A stretch of DNA of 64,000 bases, from the NCBI RefSeq assembly GCF_023370075.1, contig NZ_CP097149.1, positions 2,044,001 through 2,108,000 of the forward strand, written 5' to 3'. This DNA is from Deinococcus sp. QL22. Its GTDB lineage: Bacteria > Deinococcota > Deinococci > Deinococcales > Deinococcaceae. A model generated the notes under the pieces. That model was not told the DNA's origin and did no database searches. It saw only the letters and a list, made by a program, of their open reading frames with translations. A program made the translations under genes and the position numbers. Position 1 is the stretch's first letter. Each line of letters begins with the position of its first letter. Shown piece after piece: positions 44,205-52,104 of the stretch.

Positions 44205-44750
44205 CTACGTGTGGAGTGGCCGGCGGCGCCAAGTCCATACCCACAGATCACCGTCTTCCGTGTCCCACGCTTGGGCGGTGCGCTCGAAGTTCAGTTTGGT
44301 CAGCACCCGTTGGCTGGCAAGATTGCTGGGTAGGGTCTGTGCGGTCACGGTGTTCACGTCTGGGCGGGCTTCTAGGGAGGCCAGCAGCGCTCCCACCGCC
44401 TCCGTTGCCAGCCCGCGCCCCTGCGCCTGCGGGGTCAGACCGTAGCCGATTTCTATGGCCCCGTGCTTGTCGGGCCAGCCTTTGGTGCTCAGTTGCCCCA
44501 CAGCGGTCAGGCTGGCGCGTTCAACGGCCACATAAGCCCCGTCCACCACGTCAGCTCCGCCTGCCAGCAGAACCGCTAACATGGGCAAAAAGTCGCCGGG
44601 CCACTCACCGGGCAACTGCACGGTCACCTTCCCATCCGGGCCGTCTACAGCTGCCTCAAACCCAGCTTTGCCTTCCGCCGACATCCGCCGCCACATCAGG
44701 GCGCGGGTCAGAGGCGTAAGGAACAGGCGTGGAGTGTTCAGAACGTGCAT
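44205..44750 (-). CDS. GNAT-family N-acetyltransferase
   Basis: A 181-residue acetyltransferase of the RimJ/RimL type. It begins MHVLNTPRLFLTPLTRA, and has GAIEIGYGLTPQAQGRGLAT with acetyl-CoA loop QGRGLATEA, then TLPSNLASQRVLTKLNFERT. The substrate is unknown. ATG 44750 is preferred to the ATG one codon earlier, because TACCCT lies six bases upstream, giving a leaderless start; both are possible. Confidence 0.88.
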   Translation of the reverse strand: MHVLNTPRLFLTPLTRALMWRRMSAEGKAGFEAAVDGPDGKVTVQLPGEWPGDFLPMLAVLLAGGADVVDGAYVAVERASLTAVGQLSTKGWPDKHGAIEIGYGLTPQAQGRGLATEAVGALLASLEARPDVNTVTAQTLPSNLASQRVLTKLNFERTAQAWDTEDGDLWVWTWRRRPLHT

Positions 44751-44930
44751 CATCCGAGGGTACTGGCTGGGTTCGTCCCTCGTCTAGCCTTTATCCCGGC
44801 TAGATGCTTGGGCCTGCGAGGGGCTATTCGGCGCTAAACTCCAAAGAACAGCAATTCAGCCTCCGCTTCTGCGCGGCGTTCTTCTTTCTACGGTTGTTCC
44901 CCATACCGCCCCGTTTGACCCCATTTTTTC

Positions 44931-45623
44931 ATGATTGATACGCCCACCCCCACCCCTTTCACTCCGCCCGGCGAGACGGCAAGCCCGCAAACGACGCCTC
45001 TGGTGTCTGCCGCGCCCACCAAGCGCCTGATGTTGCTGGCCGATTACGTGCATCCGTTCGTGTACCGGGAAGGCTTTCCGCAGGGTGCGCCGTCCGTAGA
45101 TCTGGTGCTGGCCGCCGGAGATTTGCCGGGGTATTACCTCGAATTTCTGGCGAGTACCCTGACTGTGCCCATCGTGTACGTGCACGGCAACCACGAAAAC
45201 GAGTACGTGAACGAGGGCGACGGGCGCATTCCACCGCGTGGGGTCATCAGCGCACATGGGCGCGTGGTGGAAGAAGCAGGCCTGAAAATTGCGGGTTGGG
45301 GCGGCGCTCCCCGCTACCGCAAAGACGGTGCGGGCCAGTACACCGCCACCGAAGGCCGGGTCGGACTGGGAATGCTGGCGTGGCGGGCCAGGCGCGGCGT
45401 GGACATTATGCTGACGCACGCGCCGCCGCAGGGGCCACACGCGGGGCTCGATTACGCGCACCGGGGCTGCGATTCTATTTCGCGCTTTATTCGCCAGCGT
45501 CATCCCCGCTTGGTGGTTCACGGCCACATCCACGAGTACGAGGGCAAGAAACAGGATTACACCGACGAGGAAAGTGGCTCGAAAGTGGTCAATGTCTACG
45601 GCTACAGATTGTTAGAGCTCTAA
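44931..45623 (+). CDS. Metallophosphoesterase
   Basis: A 230-residue calcineurin-like phosphoesterase. After a Pro/Thr-rich N-terminal ~28 residues, the motifs appear in order: LADYVHPF (first metal motif), LVLAAGDLPGYYLEF, VYVHGNHENEYVN, MLTHAPPQGPHAG and VVHGHIHEYEGKKQDY. Substrate unknown; the compact form resembles cytosolic phosphoesterases of Deinococcus/Thermus. No ribosome-binding site is visible before ATG 44931, which is preceded by a TTTTTTC tract. Confidence 0.88.
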   Translation: MIDTPTPTPFTPPGETASPQTTPLVSAAPTKRLMLLADYVHPFVYREGFPQGAPSVDLVLAAGDLPGYYLEFLASTLTVPIVYVHGNHENEYVNEGDGRIPPRGVISAHGRVVEEAGLKIAGWGGAPRYRKDGAGQYTATEGRVGLGMLAWRARRGVDIMLTHAPPQGPHAGLDYAHRGCDSISRFIRQRHPRLVVHGHIHEYEGKKQDYTDEESGSKVVNVYGYRLLEL

Positions 45624-45770
45624 GTGACAGGCCCTACTTAAACCCTTGAACCTTAGATGCCGTTCGCGCCCTTAAGCTGATCTGGCACCCCCGCAGAACA
45701 CCCCCACTGGTGGGCCAAATAGCTTAAGGCGTCTGTACATTCGGCACATGTAACACTGACAATTGACCCC
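45624..45770. other. Intergenic region with inverted repeat
   Basis: No gene seen. CCTTAAGCT (45670-45678) pairs with AGCTTAAGG (45721-45729) around a C-rich core that includes CCCACTGGTGGG. It may be the 3' processing or termination structure of the phosphoesterase transcript. Confidence 0.4.
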
Positions 45771-45776
45771 TATACT
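45771..45776 (+). promoter_or_regulatory. -10 box TATACT of the candidate RNA
   Basis: TATACT at 45771-45776 would start transcription near 45783, precisely at the first base of the predicted 5' stem. The -35 element is weak. Confidence 0.45.
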
Positions 45777-45782
45777 TGTTCA

Positions 45783-45980
45783 CGGCCCTGAGCGATGAGT
45801 TCCTTGTAGTGTTCGCTCTGCACAGAACAGTCTTGACAGACTAAGGGCCGGAGGGAGACGCCCACCTCTGTACCAACGGGCGCGCGAGCGGGCCGGAAGT
45901 AGGCCGCGTAGGTGGGTTCGAGTCCCGCTACCCGCCACAAACAGTACCTTTACAGGAGTCCTCAGCGGCTCCTGATTTTT
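45783..45980 (+). ncRNA. Candidate structured RNA with tRNA-like T arm
   Basis: A ~200-base unit with its own -10 box and intrinsic terminator and no reading frame. The 5' domain is a three-way junction: CGGCCCT (45783-45789) pairs with AGGGCCG (45844-45850) and encloses hairpins GAGCGA/TCGCTC and AGTCT/AGACT. The 3' domain contains GTGGG-TTCGAGT-CCCGC (45912-45928), a perfect tRNA T arm. It also has a 7-base-loop hairpin GGCC-GGAAGTA-GGCC (45891-45905) and GGCG/CGCC closing pairs (45879-45882 with 45933-45936). There is no CCA end and no complete cloverleaf. It may be a tRNA-mimicking RNA (bacterial Y RNAs have such modules) or a decayed tRNA. Confidence 0.5.
45953..45980 (+). terminator. 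Terminator of the candidate RNA
   Basis: CAGGAG (45953-45958) pairs with CTCCTG (45969-45974), followed by ATTTTTATT. Confidence 0.75.
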
Positions 45981-46064
45981 ATTGTGGCTCTCCATTGCTT
46001 CCGCAGTCGTTCCCAAGCCGCTGCTCTTCACTCTGCGGGGCAGCGGGCGGGTAGCATCGGCCCT

Positions 46065-46538
46065 ATGTCCAGATCACCCTCGGATGCTGCCTCCTCGTCC
46101 AAAGTACCTGCGCCCGCCGTGCCTCTTTCCAACGCCGCCAAGTTGCGCGAATTTCACCGCGCTATCGGCTTGAACTTGCCCAGTGTGCCCACCGTGCCGT
46201 CCCCCGAGTTGCTGGCCCTGCGCCGCACCCTGATTGCCGAGGAATGGGCCGAAGTGCAGCAGGAATTTGAGTCGTTGAAGACCCGCCTAAACACTGCCGA
46301 AGCACTAGACCTCGCACCGCTGGCACATGAATTGGCCGACCTGCTGTACGTCACCTACGGCGCACTAGACGCGCTGGGGGTGGATGCCGACGCTATTTTT
46401 ACCGAAGTTCACCGGGCCAACCTGACCAAAACCACTGGCCCCAAACGCGCCGATGGCAAGCAACTGAAGCCCGAAGGTTGGCAGCCTGCCGATGTGCGGG
46501 CAGTGCTCGTGGGGGCGGAGCAGAGGGAGGGCGTCTAA
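46065..46538 (+). CDS. MazG-like nucleotide pyrophosphohydrolase
   Basis: A 157-residue all-alpha NTP pyrophosphatase related to phosphoribosyl-ATP diphosphatase: LRRTLIAEEWAEVQQEFESL with the EExxE metal motif, then LAHELADLLYVTYGALDALG and the C-terminal KTTGPKRADGKQLKPEGW. It may clean the nucleotide pool. ATG 46065 is chosen because TAGCAT lies seven bases upstream, the leaderless arrangement. Its final codons and TAA stop lie inside a copy of the GGCGTCTAAG intergenic repeat. Confidence 0.85.
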   Translation: MSRSPSDAASSSKVPAPAVPLSNAAKLREFHRAIGLNLPSVPTVPSPELLALRRTLIAEEWAEVQQEFESLKTRLNTAEALDLAPLAHELADLLYVTYGALDALGVDADAIFTEVHRANLTKTTGPKRADGKQLKPEGWQPADVRAVLVGAEQREGV

Positions 46539-46554
46539 GAGTCGAGGGTCTAGG
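46530..46554 (+). repeat. Dispersed intergenic repeat, GGCGTCTAAG type, copy 3
   Basis: GGCGTCTAAGAGTCGAGGGT followed by CTAGG. It supplies the stop codon of the pyrophosphohydrolase gene. Confidence 0.65.
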
Positions 46555-46560
46555 ACGGAC

Positions 46561-46610
46561 AAACAGCAAAAAGAGGGGTTGCCCCCTCTGCTGGTGTGTT
46601 GCTGTTTTTT
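46561..46610 (+). terminator. Terminator after the pyrophosphohydrolase gene
   Basis: AGAGGGG/CCCCTCT forms the inner stem, AAACAGCA/TGCTGTTT the outer, followed by TTTTTT. It lies between this gene and convergent ddrB. Confidence 0.75.
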
Positions 46611-46641
46611 ACAGGTCAGGCTACGAACCTAAATCTGTTCG

Positions 46642-47211
46642 TCAAAACGGCGTTTCTTCCTCAACTACGGCGACTGCTGGTGCATTGGCTCTTGGCGCGG
46701 CAGCCGCAGTTGGCCGGGGACGCTGCGGCGCTGCCTGGGCGGGTGCTGCGGCTGTGCGGGGTGCGCCGCTGGTTGCGCCTCCGGGAACGGCGTAGCGGTC
46801 CTGGCGGCGGCCTCCCCGGAAAATCGCCAGTGTCACGTATTCAAATTCGCCGTCGGCTTTTTCGCGGACATGGTCTGGGTCGCTGTTTTTGGCTCCCCGG
46901 CTGTACTTCACGGCGGCGGGCAGTTTCATTTTGCGGCTGTCTACGGGTTCCAGTTCGCGGCGGCGGTAGCCATGCCCTTTGTGGTACACCATTTCCTCGC
47001 CTTCGGGCGTGGTGTATTTGCGTGCGCCCAACAGCGTCCAATCAAAGTCGGACTCATTGTCGAAGGGAAACTGGTAGCCGCCCGACGGCAACTCGCCGCT
47101 CGTCCAGCCCAGGCGTCCGTATTGGCGCTGAACATCCAGCAATTTGTCGGCGCTGTCCACGTCTACCGTGACCCGCGCACCCAGATCGGTAATGAATTCA
47201 ATATGCAACAT
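46642..47211 (-). CDS. ddrB: DdrB, DNA-damage-induced single-strand DNA-binding protein
   Basis: A 189-residue protein matching DdrB, the Deinococcus-specific pentameric single-strand DNA-binding and annealing protein used in early genome reassembly after irradiation. Characteristic text: LHIEFITDLGARVTVDVDSA, YGRLGWTSGELPSGGYQFPF, VDSRKMKLPAAVKYSRGAKN. The C-terminal ~50 residues are a flexible Ala/Pro linker ending EEETPF, like the acidic protein-binding tip of SSB proteins. AGGAGG lies five bases before ATG 47211. A 17-bp radiation/desiccation response motif sits 22 bases upstream, so it is expected to be repressed by DdrO and induced via PprI (IrrE). Confidence 0.95.
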   Translation of the reverse strand: MLHIEFITDLGARVTVDVDSADKLLDVQRQYGRLGWTSGELPSGGYQFPFDNESDFDWTLLGARKYTTPEGEEMVYHKGHGYRRRELEPVDSRKMKLPAAVKYSRGAKNSDPDHVREKADGEFEYVTLAIFRGGRRQDRYAVPGGATSGAPRTAAAPAQAAPQRPRPTAAAAPRANAPAVAVVEEETPF

Positions 47212-47232
47212 AAGACCTCCTGAGATAGCTAA

Positions 47233-47249
47233 CTACGTAAATAACATAA
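47233..47249 (-). promoter_or_regulatory. Radiation/desiccation response motif (RDRM) of ddrB
   Basis: The minus strand reads TTATGTTATTTACGTAG, 13 of 17 matches to the published palindromic motif TTATGTCATTGACATAA bound by the DdrO repressor. Confidence 0.85.
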
Positions 47250-47307
47250 CATGGCTAGGGCGGAAATGCCAGAGGTGAAGCGAACATTCCGCTTGGGTGT
47301 TGGCCCC

Positions 47308-47703
47308 TCAAGAGCTGGACGGTTCGTCTGTACTGGTGTCCCGCGCCCGCCGCGATACCGTGCCCAGAAACAGGGCCAAAAGTTCGCCATCTGTGGGGTC
47401 GTCCCGCCGCAGTTCTACCCGGTACGTCGCCAAGGTGCGGCCTACCCGTTCTGGCGTGGCAATGGCGTGCAGCACGTCGCCTTCTCGCGCGGCACGGAAA
47501 AAACTCAGGTGGGTTTCTACGGCCACCGCCTGCGCCTCCAGGTTGCTGATCACGGCAAAAGCCTCATCCGCAAGGCTGAACAACAGGCCGCCGTGCGCCG
47601 TTCCGTGCATGTTCAGGCCCGCGCCCGATACCGTCAGCGCCAGGTGCGTGCGCTGCGGCTTAGCTTGCAATATGGTCATTCCCAGAGTGGCAGCGTAAGT
47701 CAT
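47308..47703 (-). CDS. PaaI-type hotdog thioesterase
   Basis: A 131-residue single hotdog-fold protein. The signature GLNMHGTAHGGLLFSLADEA contains the HGG-D catalytic region of PaaI/YbgC-like acyl-CoA thioesterases, followed by VETHLSFFRAAREGDVLHAI and GRTLATYRVELRRDD. The acyl-CoA substrate cannot be told; no phenylacetate genes are nearby. Monocistronic. Confidence 0.85.
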   Translation of the reverse strand: MTYAATLGMTILQAKPQRTHLALTVSGAGLNMHGTAHGGLLFSLADEAFAVISNLEAQAVAVETHLSFFRAAREGDVLHAIATPERVGRTLATYRVELRRDDPTDGELLALFLGTVSRRARDTSTDEPSSS

Positions 47704-47843
47704 TCATGCAGACTAAGCTTTCCGCACAGCTCATAGCTCGGCATTACGAGTCAGGGTGTGCCCCCTTCAATTAAAGGCAGACTTCATGCACCGCCTGAGT
47801 TATTTGACGTTATGCTGTTTTCTATGTCGGTGTTTGGTCAGTC

Positions 47844-48647
47844 ATGTCTTTGAGCAATTTTGAGGATAAGTGCGCGGCTTGTTTGGTTTTACCTGGGCAG
47901 GCCCTTCAATTAAGTATGGCATTTCAGCCTATTGTTAATGTTCTCACACGTGAAGTGTTTGCCTACGAGGCACTTGTTCGCGGGCCACACGGGGAACCTG
48001 CGGCGTGGGTCTTCGATCAAGTCACGTCAGAAAATATGTATCACTTTGATCAGACTTGCCGCGTCACTGCTATTCGTGCGGCGGCCCGGTTAGGAATGCA
48101 AACGCGGCTTTCTATTAACTTTTTGCCAAACGCTGTCTATGAGCCTGCTACCTGTATTCGCGCCACCCTCCAAACGGCGCAGGAAGTGGGCTTTCCATTA
48201 GAGCGCCTGATTTTTGAGATTACCGAGCATGAATCTGTGTTGAACGAGGCCCGTGTGCGCCGCATTATCGACGCTTATCGGGGCTACGGTTTTGTCACGG
48301 CTCTGGACGATTACGGCGCGGGACACGCCACCGCTGGTCTGCTCTTGGCGCTGCGTCCCGACATCGTGAAGGTGGATATGGCCGTTATTCGTAGCCTGGA
48401 TCAGGATCATTGGCGCTCTAGCTTGGTGGATCATTTGGCCCAATTTGCCGCCAAAGTGGGCCTGATGATCATTGCCGAGGGTGTGGAAACCGTGGAAGAA
48501 GCCCGCTGTCTACTGTCGCTGGGCATCACCTATATGCAGGGCTACTACTTTGCGCGGCCCGCCTTCGAAGCCCTGCCGCCCGTACCCGACCATGTGTTCT
48601 CGGCCTGCCTGAGTGCCGATTGGGTGGCGAGTGTGGCGGTGGACTGA
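47844..48647 (+). CDS. Stand-alone EAL-domain c-di-GMP phosphodiesterase
   Basis: A 267-residue cytoplasmic protein consisting of one EAL domain. All key motifs are present: VFAYEALVRGP, RLSINFLPN, LIFEITEHES, TALDDYGAGHATAGLL, DIVKVDMAV, MIIAEGVETVEEA and QGYYFARP. It should hydrolyse cyclic di-GMP to pGpG. An N-terminal CAAC pair (residues 10-13) is unusual. No Shine-Dalgarno sequence is found near ATG 47844. The upstream 140 bases are AT-rich for this genome. Confidence 0.9.
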   Translation: MSLSNFEDKCAACLVLPGQALQLSMAFQPIVNVLTREVFAYEALVRGPHGEPAAWVFDQVTSENMYHFDQTCRVTAIRAAARLGMQTRLSINFLPNAVYEPATCIRATLQTAQEVGFPLERLIFEITEHESVLNEARVRRIIDAYRGYGFVTALDDYGAGHATAGLLLALRPDIVKVDMAVIRSLDQDHWRSSLVDHLAQFAAKVGLMIIAEGVETVEEARCLLSLGITYMQGYYFARPAFEALPPVPDHVFSACLSADWVASVAVD

Positions 48648-48660
48648 GGGGCGGGGTGGG

Positions 48661-48686
48661 TTGTCTAAGGGTCAAGGGTCTAAGGT
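48661..48686 (+). repeat. Dispersed intergenic repeat, GTCTAAGGGTC type, copy 4
   Basis: TTGTCTAAGGGTCAAGGGTC followed by TAAGG, between the EAL gene and the esterase gene. Confidence 0.6.
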
Positions 48687-48754
48687 GGTGGGGCCGGTTC
48701 GCCGCTGAACTTGGGGAAAGGTCAAGCCCCGGCTGCTGTGGGTGTGGCGCACGC

Positions 48755-48768
48755 TAGATTGACTCCGT
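48755..48768 (+). promoter_or_regulatory. -10 box for a leaderless start
   Basis: TAGATT at 48755-48760, eight bases before ATG 48769, with no Shine-Dalgarno sequence. Confidence 0.45.
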
Positions 48769-50244
48769 ATGACTGGCCTCCCTGACCCCCTGCTGCGCGA
48801 AACGGAGGCGGGCTGGGTGCGCGGCAAATCAGTTGGTGAGGGCCAGAGTTGGGCGTGGCTGGGCATTCCCTACGCGGCTCAGGCGGCAGGTTCTCTACGC
48901 TTCCGGCCACCGCAGCCGCATACGGGGTGGGCTGGGGTGCGGGAAACCCATTCCTTTGGCCCCGATGTCCTGCAACCGCTTGACCCCTCGGTCACGCTGA
49001 CACCATCGGTAGAGGGCAGTCTGCTGCTGAATATCTGGACGCCTGCCCGCTCCGCACCCGCCGGGGGATGGCCGGTGCTGTTCTGGCTGCACGGCGGCGC
49101 ATTCCGGGCAGGCAGTGGCCGTCTGTACGATGGCCGCGAGTTGTCTGCACGCGGAGAAATTGTCGTCGTGACTGTCAATTACCGCCTGGGGCCCCTGGGC
49201 TACGCGAACTTTGGCAGCCTGTTTGCCGATGACCGATTTGCGCCCAATGCCGGGTTTCAGGATCAGGTGGCGGCGTTGCGCTGGGTGCATGCCAATATCT
49301 CGGCCTTTGGCGGCGATCCGGCCAGAATTACAGCGGCGGGGCAATCGGCGGGGGCGGCGGGTGTGTCGCTGTTGCTGGGGCACGCGCCCACTGCGCCGTT
49401 GCTGGCTGGTGCCATTTTGCAAAGCGGCGGGTTGAATCAGGTCAGCGATCTGGAGAACAGTCTGGACATTGCCCGCGCCTATGCCAACGCTCTGGGTGTA
49501 CGCCGCGACAATCTGAATTCACTCTGGACACTGCCGCCCCGTGCGTTCGTGGCCGCGCTGCACACTCTGGAAGGCGTGCGGAAACGCAGCCTGAATTCCC
49601 GCCCCTTCCTTGACGGCGTGCTGCTGCCTGCCACCCGCGCCGAACTGCTGGCCCGTCCACTGGCCCCCATACCGCTGCTGATCGGAGCCAACCGCGAGGA
49701 ATATTCGCTGTTCGTGCGCCTGCCAGACCGCATTTTTCAGAAGATAGACCGCACCTATCTGGCCCACAAGCTGGAACAGGAAGCCTCGCCGGAGTGGGTG
49801 CTGAGGCTGCTGTCGGCCTATCCCGACACTCTGGAAGGCCTGACGGCATTGGGAACCGATCTGTTCTTTCATACTCCAAACGACGTGCTGGCCGACGCGC
49901 ATCCGGCCCCACACTGGCGCTACCGCCTGGACTGGGGAACCAAAGTCGCGGGCCTCGGCGCAACGCACGGCATGGAACTGCTGTTCCTGTGGCCGCGCCC
50001 CATGGGATTGTCGTCGACCCTGATGCGCGGTGGGCAAGTTCGCCAACGTGCGGCGCTGTCTGAGCGGATGCATACCGCATGGCTGAATTTTGTGCGGGAA
50101 GGCAACCCCGGCCCCGATTGGCAGCCCGGCAGCGCCGAAGATCCCAACGTGAATGTGTTGTCGCTCGCTGGCCTGAGTGTGGAATCTGAAGCTGAGCGGA
50201 AGCGCCGCACCTTGTGGGGAGACCAAGTGGTGCCGATGCCGTAG
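48769..50244 (+). CDS. Type B carboxylesterase
   Basis: A 491-residue alpha/beta hydrolase of the carboxylesterase/lipase family. Seen are the oxyanion segment VLFWLHGGAFRAGSGRLYDG, the nucleophile elbow RITAAGQSAGAAGVSLLLGH, ANREEYSLF near the acidic residue and the catalytic His in LGATHGMELLFLW. No signal peptide, so probably cytosolic. The substrate is unknown; para-nitrobenzyl esterases are the nearest well-known type. Confidence 0.9.
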   Translation: MTGLPDPLLRETEAGWVRGKSVGEGQSWAWLGIPYAAQAAGSLRFRPPQPHTGWAGVRETHSFGPDVLQPLDPSVTLTPSVEGSLLLNIWTPARSAPAGGWPVLFWLHGGAFRAGSGRLYDGRELSARGEIVVVTVNYRLGPLGYANFGSLFADDRFAPNAGFQDQVAALRWVHANISAFGGDPARITAAGQSAGAAGVSLLLGHAPTAPLLAGAILQSGGLNQVSDLENSLDIARAYANALGVRRDNLNSLWTLPPRAFVAALHTLEGVRKRSLNSRPFLDGVLLPATRAELLARPLAPIPLLIGANREEYSLFVRLPDRIFQKIDRTYLAHKLEQEASPEWVLRLLSAYPDTLEGLTALGTDLFFHTPNDVLADAHPAPHWRYRLDWGTKVAGLGATHGMELLFLWPRPMGLSSTLMRGGQVRQRAALSERMHTAWLNFVREGNPGPDWQPGSAEDPNVNVLSLAGLSVESEAERKRRTLWGDQVVPMP

Positions 50245-50255
50245 CTGACACATGT

Positions 50256-50268
50256 TAGATTCACCCAG
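50256..50268 (+). promoter_or_regulatory. -10 box for a leaderless start
   Basis: TAGATT at 50256-50261 and then seven bases to ATG 50269. It gives the deacetylase-like gene its own promoter just after the esterase stop. Confidence 0.5.
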
Positions 50269-51453
50269 ATGCGAGCCAAACGTGATCTGGGCGCGGCACT
50301 GACCGGAGCGGCGCTGCTTTGGGCCGGTTCCCAACTGGCGTGGCGCTGGGCTGGACTGGGGTTTGCCCGCCGGGGCCGCAGCGCCACACCCACTGCCGCC
50401 CTGATGCTGGTGGGCGGCCCGGATTCCACGGTCACGCCGCCCGTGCTGGACGCCCTGCACGCTGCCGGAGTGAGGGCCACCTTCTTCCTGAATGCCGATG
50501 CTGTGGCCCAATTCCCCGATCTGACGCGCCGAATCGTGGAGGCCGGACACGCGCTGGGGGCAGATCTAGGCGGCTCGGCGGTGTCGTTGCCTTGGGCGTT
50601 GGCTGCCAAGCTCAAGCAGACGCAGCAAATCATTCGAACCGTTGCAGGCGAAGAAATCCAATTCTTCATGGCTGGCCCGCACGTACCACCGCTCAGTGTC
50701 TTGCAGGCCGCCCGCGCTTCCGGTCTGACGCCTGTACAGGGGGAGCCGGTCAGCACCGGATTGCCCGCCCACCTGCCGCAAGGCCGTCTGCTTTCGTTGT
50801 CTGGCACAGATTCCAGCACGCTTGCTGCCCTGCCGCCACTCCTGGCTGAACTGAAAGCACGCGGCTACGTTCCCCACCCCCTGCCTTCCCTCCCCGGCCT
50901 GCGCCCCGAACATTCCGGCGACCTGATTCCCGACCTGATGGGCGTGGTAGACGTGCTCTATGACCGCACTGGCCGAATCCGGCGCATCGGGGGGCACGCG
51001 CACAGCCTGTTCCGGCTGGGGACTGCACCCTATCCACTGCCTACCATCACACTGACCGACCCCACGCAGCCGCAAGGTCTGGAGGTTGCGGCGGGCCAGC
51101 GCATAGCCGAATTTCACTTGGACAGCGCCCGTTTGGTGCAACTCGCAGAGCGGCCTGTGGCGGGGCGGCATGTGGTCAAGCACTCCATCCACGATCTCGC
51201 TGCCGCCCTGCGTGACGATCCCACCTGGAACACGCTGCCCGCCGTGTTCAGCATCAGCATTTTCTCTGACGTGCTGCGGCTGTACGGCTTTACAGTGGTG
51301 GACCTGCCCGCGCCCATGCTGCGCCGCCTGAACTGGTGGTCGCGCACCCTGCGCCGCGCTTACGGTGTGTCCGACCTGAGCCGCCCGCATACGCCCAAGC
51401 TGGCCGTTATTTCGCGCACCGAGCTGATTCGGCGCTTTGGGGAACGCAAATAG
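50269..51453 (+). CDS. Polysaccharide-deacetylase-like protein lacking catalytic motifs
   Basis: A 394-residue protein with an N-terminal membrane segment (LGAALTGAALLWAGSQLAW). Residues ~40-200 follow the NodB deacetylase fold (VLDALHAAGVRATFFLNADA, LTRRIVEAGHALGADLGGSA). The usual TFDDGP motif reads LMLVGGPDS, and the metal-binding HxxxH is replaced by DLGGSAVSLP, so deacetylation is unlikely. The C-terminal half (EFHLDSARLVQLAERPVAGR, ISIFSDVLRLYGFTVVDLPA) resembles the YkoP-type domain found fused to some of these proteins. A structural or binding role at the envelope is inferred. Confidence 0.75.
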   Translation: MRAKRDLGAALTGAALLWAGSQLAWRWAGLGFARRGRSATPTAALMLVGGPDSTVTPPVLDALHAAGVRATFFLNADAVAQFPDLTRRIVEAGHALGADLGGSAVSLPWALAAKLKQTQQIIRTVAGEEIQFFMAGPHVPPLSVLQAARASGLTPVQGEPVSTGLPAHLPQGRLLSLSGTDSSTLAALPPLLAELKARGYVPHPLPSLPGLRPEHSGDLIPDLMGVVDVLYDRTGRIRRIGGHAHSLFRLGTAPYPLPTITLTDPTQPQGLEVAAGQRIAEFHLDSARLVQLAERPVAGRHVVKHSIHDLAAALRDDPTWNTLPAVFSISIFSDVLRLYGFTVVDLPAPMLRRLNWWSRTLRRAYGVSDLSRPHTPKLAVISRTELIRRFGERK

Positions 51454-51491
51454 ACGTGGGGGCCGCGCCCACTGGCCTGTAGGCTGGGGCC

Positions 51492-52004
51492 ATGCGTTCC
51501 TGTCTGCTGGCCTGCCTGATGGTGTCTTCCTTTGCTGTTGCGGGCGGTTCGGGCGGTGTGCGGGTGCTGCCGCCCACGCCCACGCGCCTGCCTGCTTCGG
51601 CCCCGGTGCAACCCGGTCAGGCGTGGGTTCTGACCGGAACCACCGCAGACGGCGAGCAATTCCAGACCGTGCTGAAGCTGAGTGCAGATGCCCCCGAGTT
51701 GGACGGTGCATGGACATTTCGCGCAGATCGGGGCGTGCTGCTATACGATTCCGCTGCCCAATCTGTGGTGGCGCTGGATTTGAAAGAAGTGGCGAGCGGT
51801 GGGCTGGCGTTGGCGTGTGTGCGGGTGGGAAGGCTGTCTGCTGGGGCAGGGGAGGGCGTGCTGGTTAGCGGTACCGCCCCGCAAGTGGCAGCCCGGCTGG
51901 AAGAAGCCTTTGCTGTTGCTAGCGCCACTCCCAATCCGGCAGACCTCGCGGCGGCGATTACAGAACTGCGACTGGGACGCTGCACCCTCACGCCCCAGAA
52001 GTAG
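51492..52004 (+). CDS. Secreted hypothetical protein
   Basis: A 170-residue protein with a signal peptide (MRSCLLACLMVSSFAVAGGS). The mature part has VQPGQAWVLTGTTADGEQFQ and a long Val/Ala-rich region, ending in LRLGRCTLTPQK; two cysteines (in LACVRVG and GRCTL) may pair. TAGGCT (51480-51485) lies six bases before ATG 51492, a leaderless promoter arrangement. No family recognised. Confidence 0.7.
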   Translation: MRSCLLACLMVSSFAVAGGSGGVRVLPPTPTRLPASAPVQPGQAWVLTGTTADGEQFQTVLKLSADAPELDGAWTFRADRGVLLYDSAAQSVVALDLKEVASGGLALACVRVGRLSAGAGEGVLVSGTAPQVAARLEEAFAVASATPNPADLAAAITELRLGRCTLTPQK

Positions 52005-52104
52005 CGGCCTGCTGGCTTGGCATCCCCTTCATCTTGCCCCGTTTGTAAACATCGCTTGAGCTTGGGCTTGTCTGACCCGTGTGTGCGCCTGCCACACTTG
52101 TCCC

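Noticed and set aside
45840..45940. A complete tRNA gene at the T-arm sequence
   Set aside because: No matching 5' acceptor strand (GCGGGTA or GGCGGGTA) lies within tRNA distance upstream and there is no CCA end. GCGGGTA at ~46047 is downstream and not followed by a D arm.
45783..45980. tmRNA
   Set aside because: Too short, no GGGG 5' acceptor strand and no tag-peptide frame visible.
45780..46031. An 83-codon minus-strand frame over the candidate RNA
   Set aside because: Its text (VAGSGTRTHLRG) is the usual product of reading a T arm backwards; no protein support.
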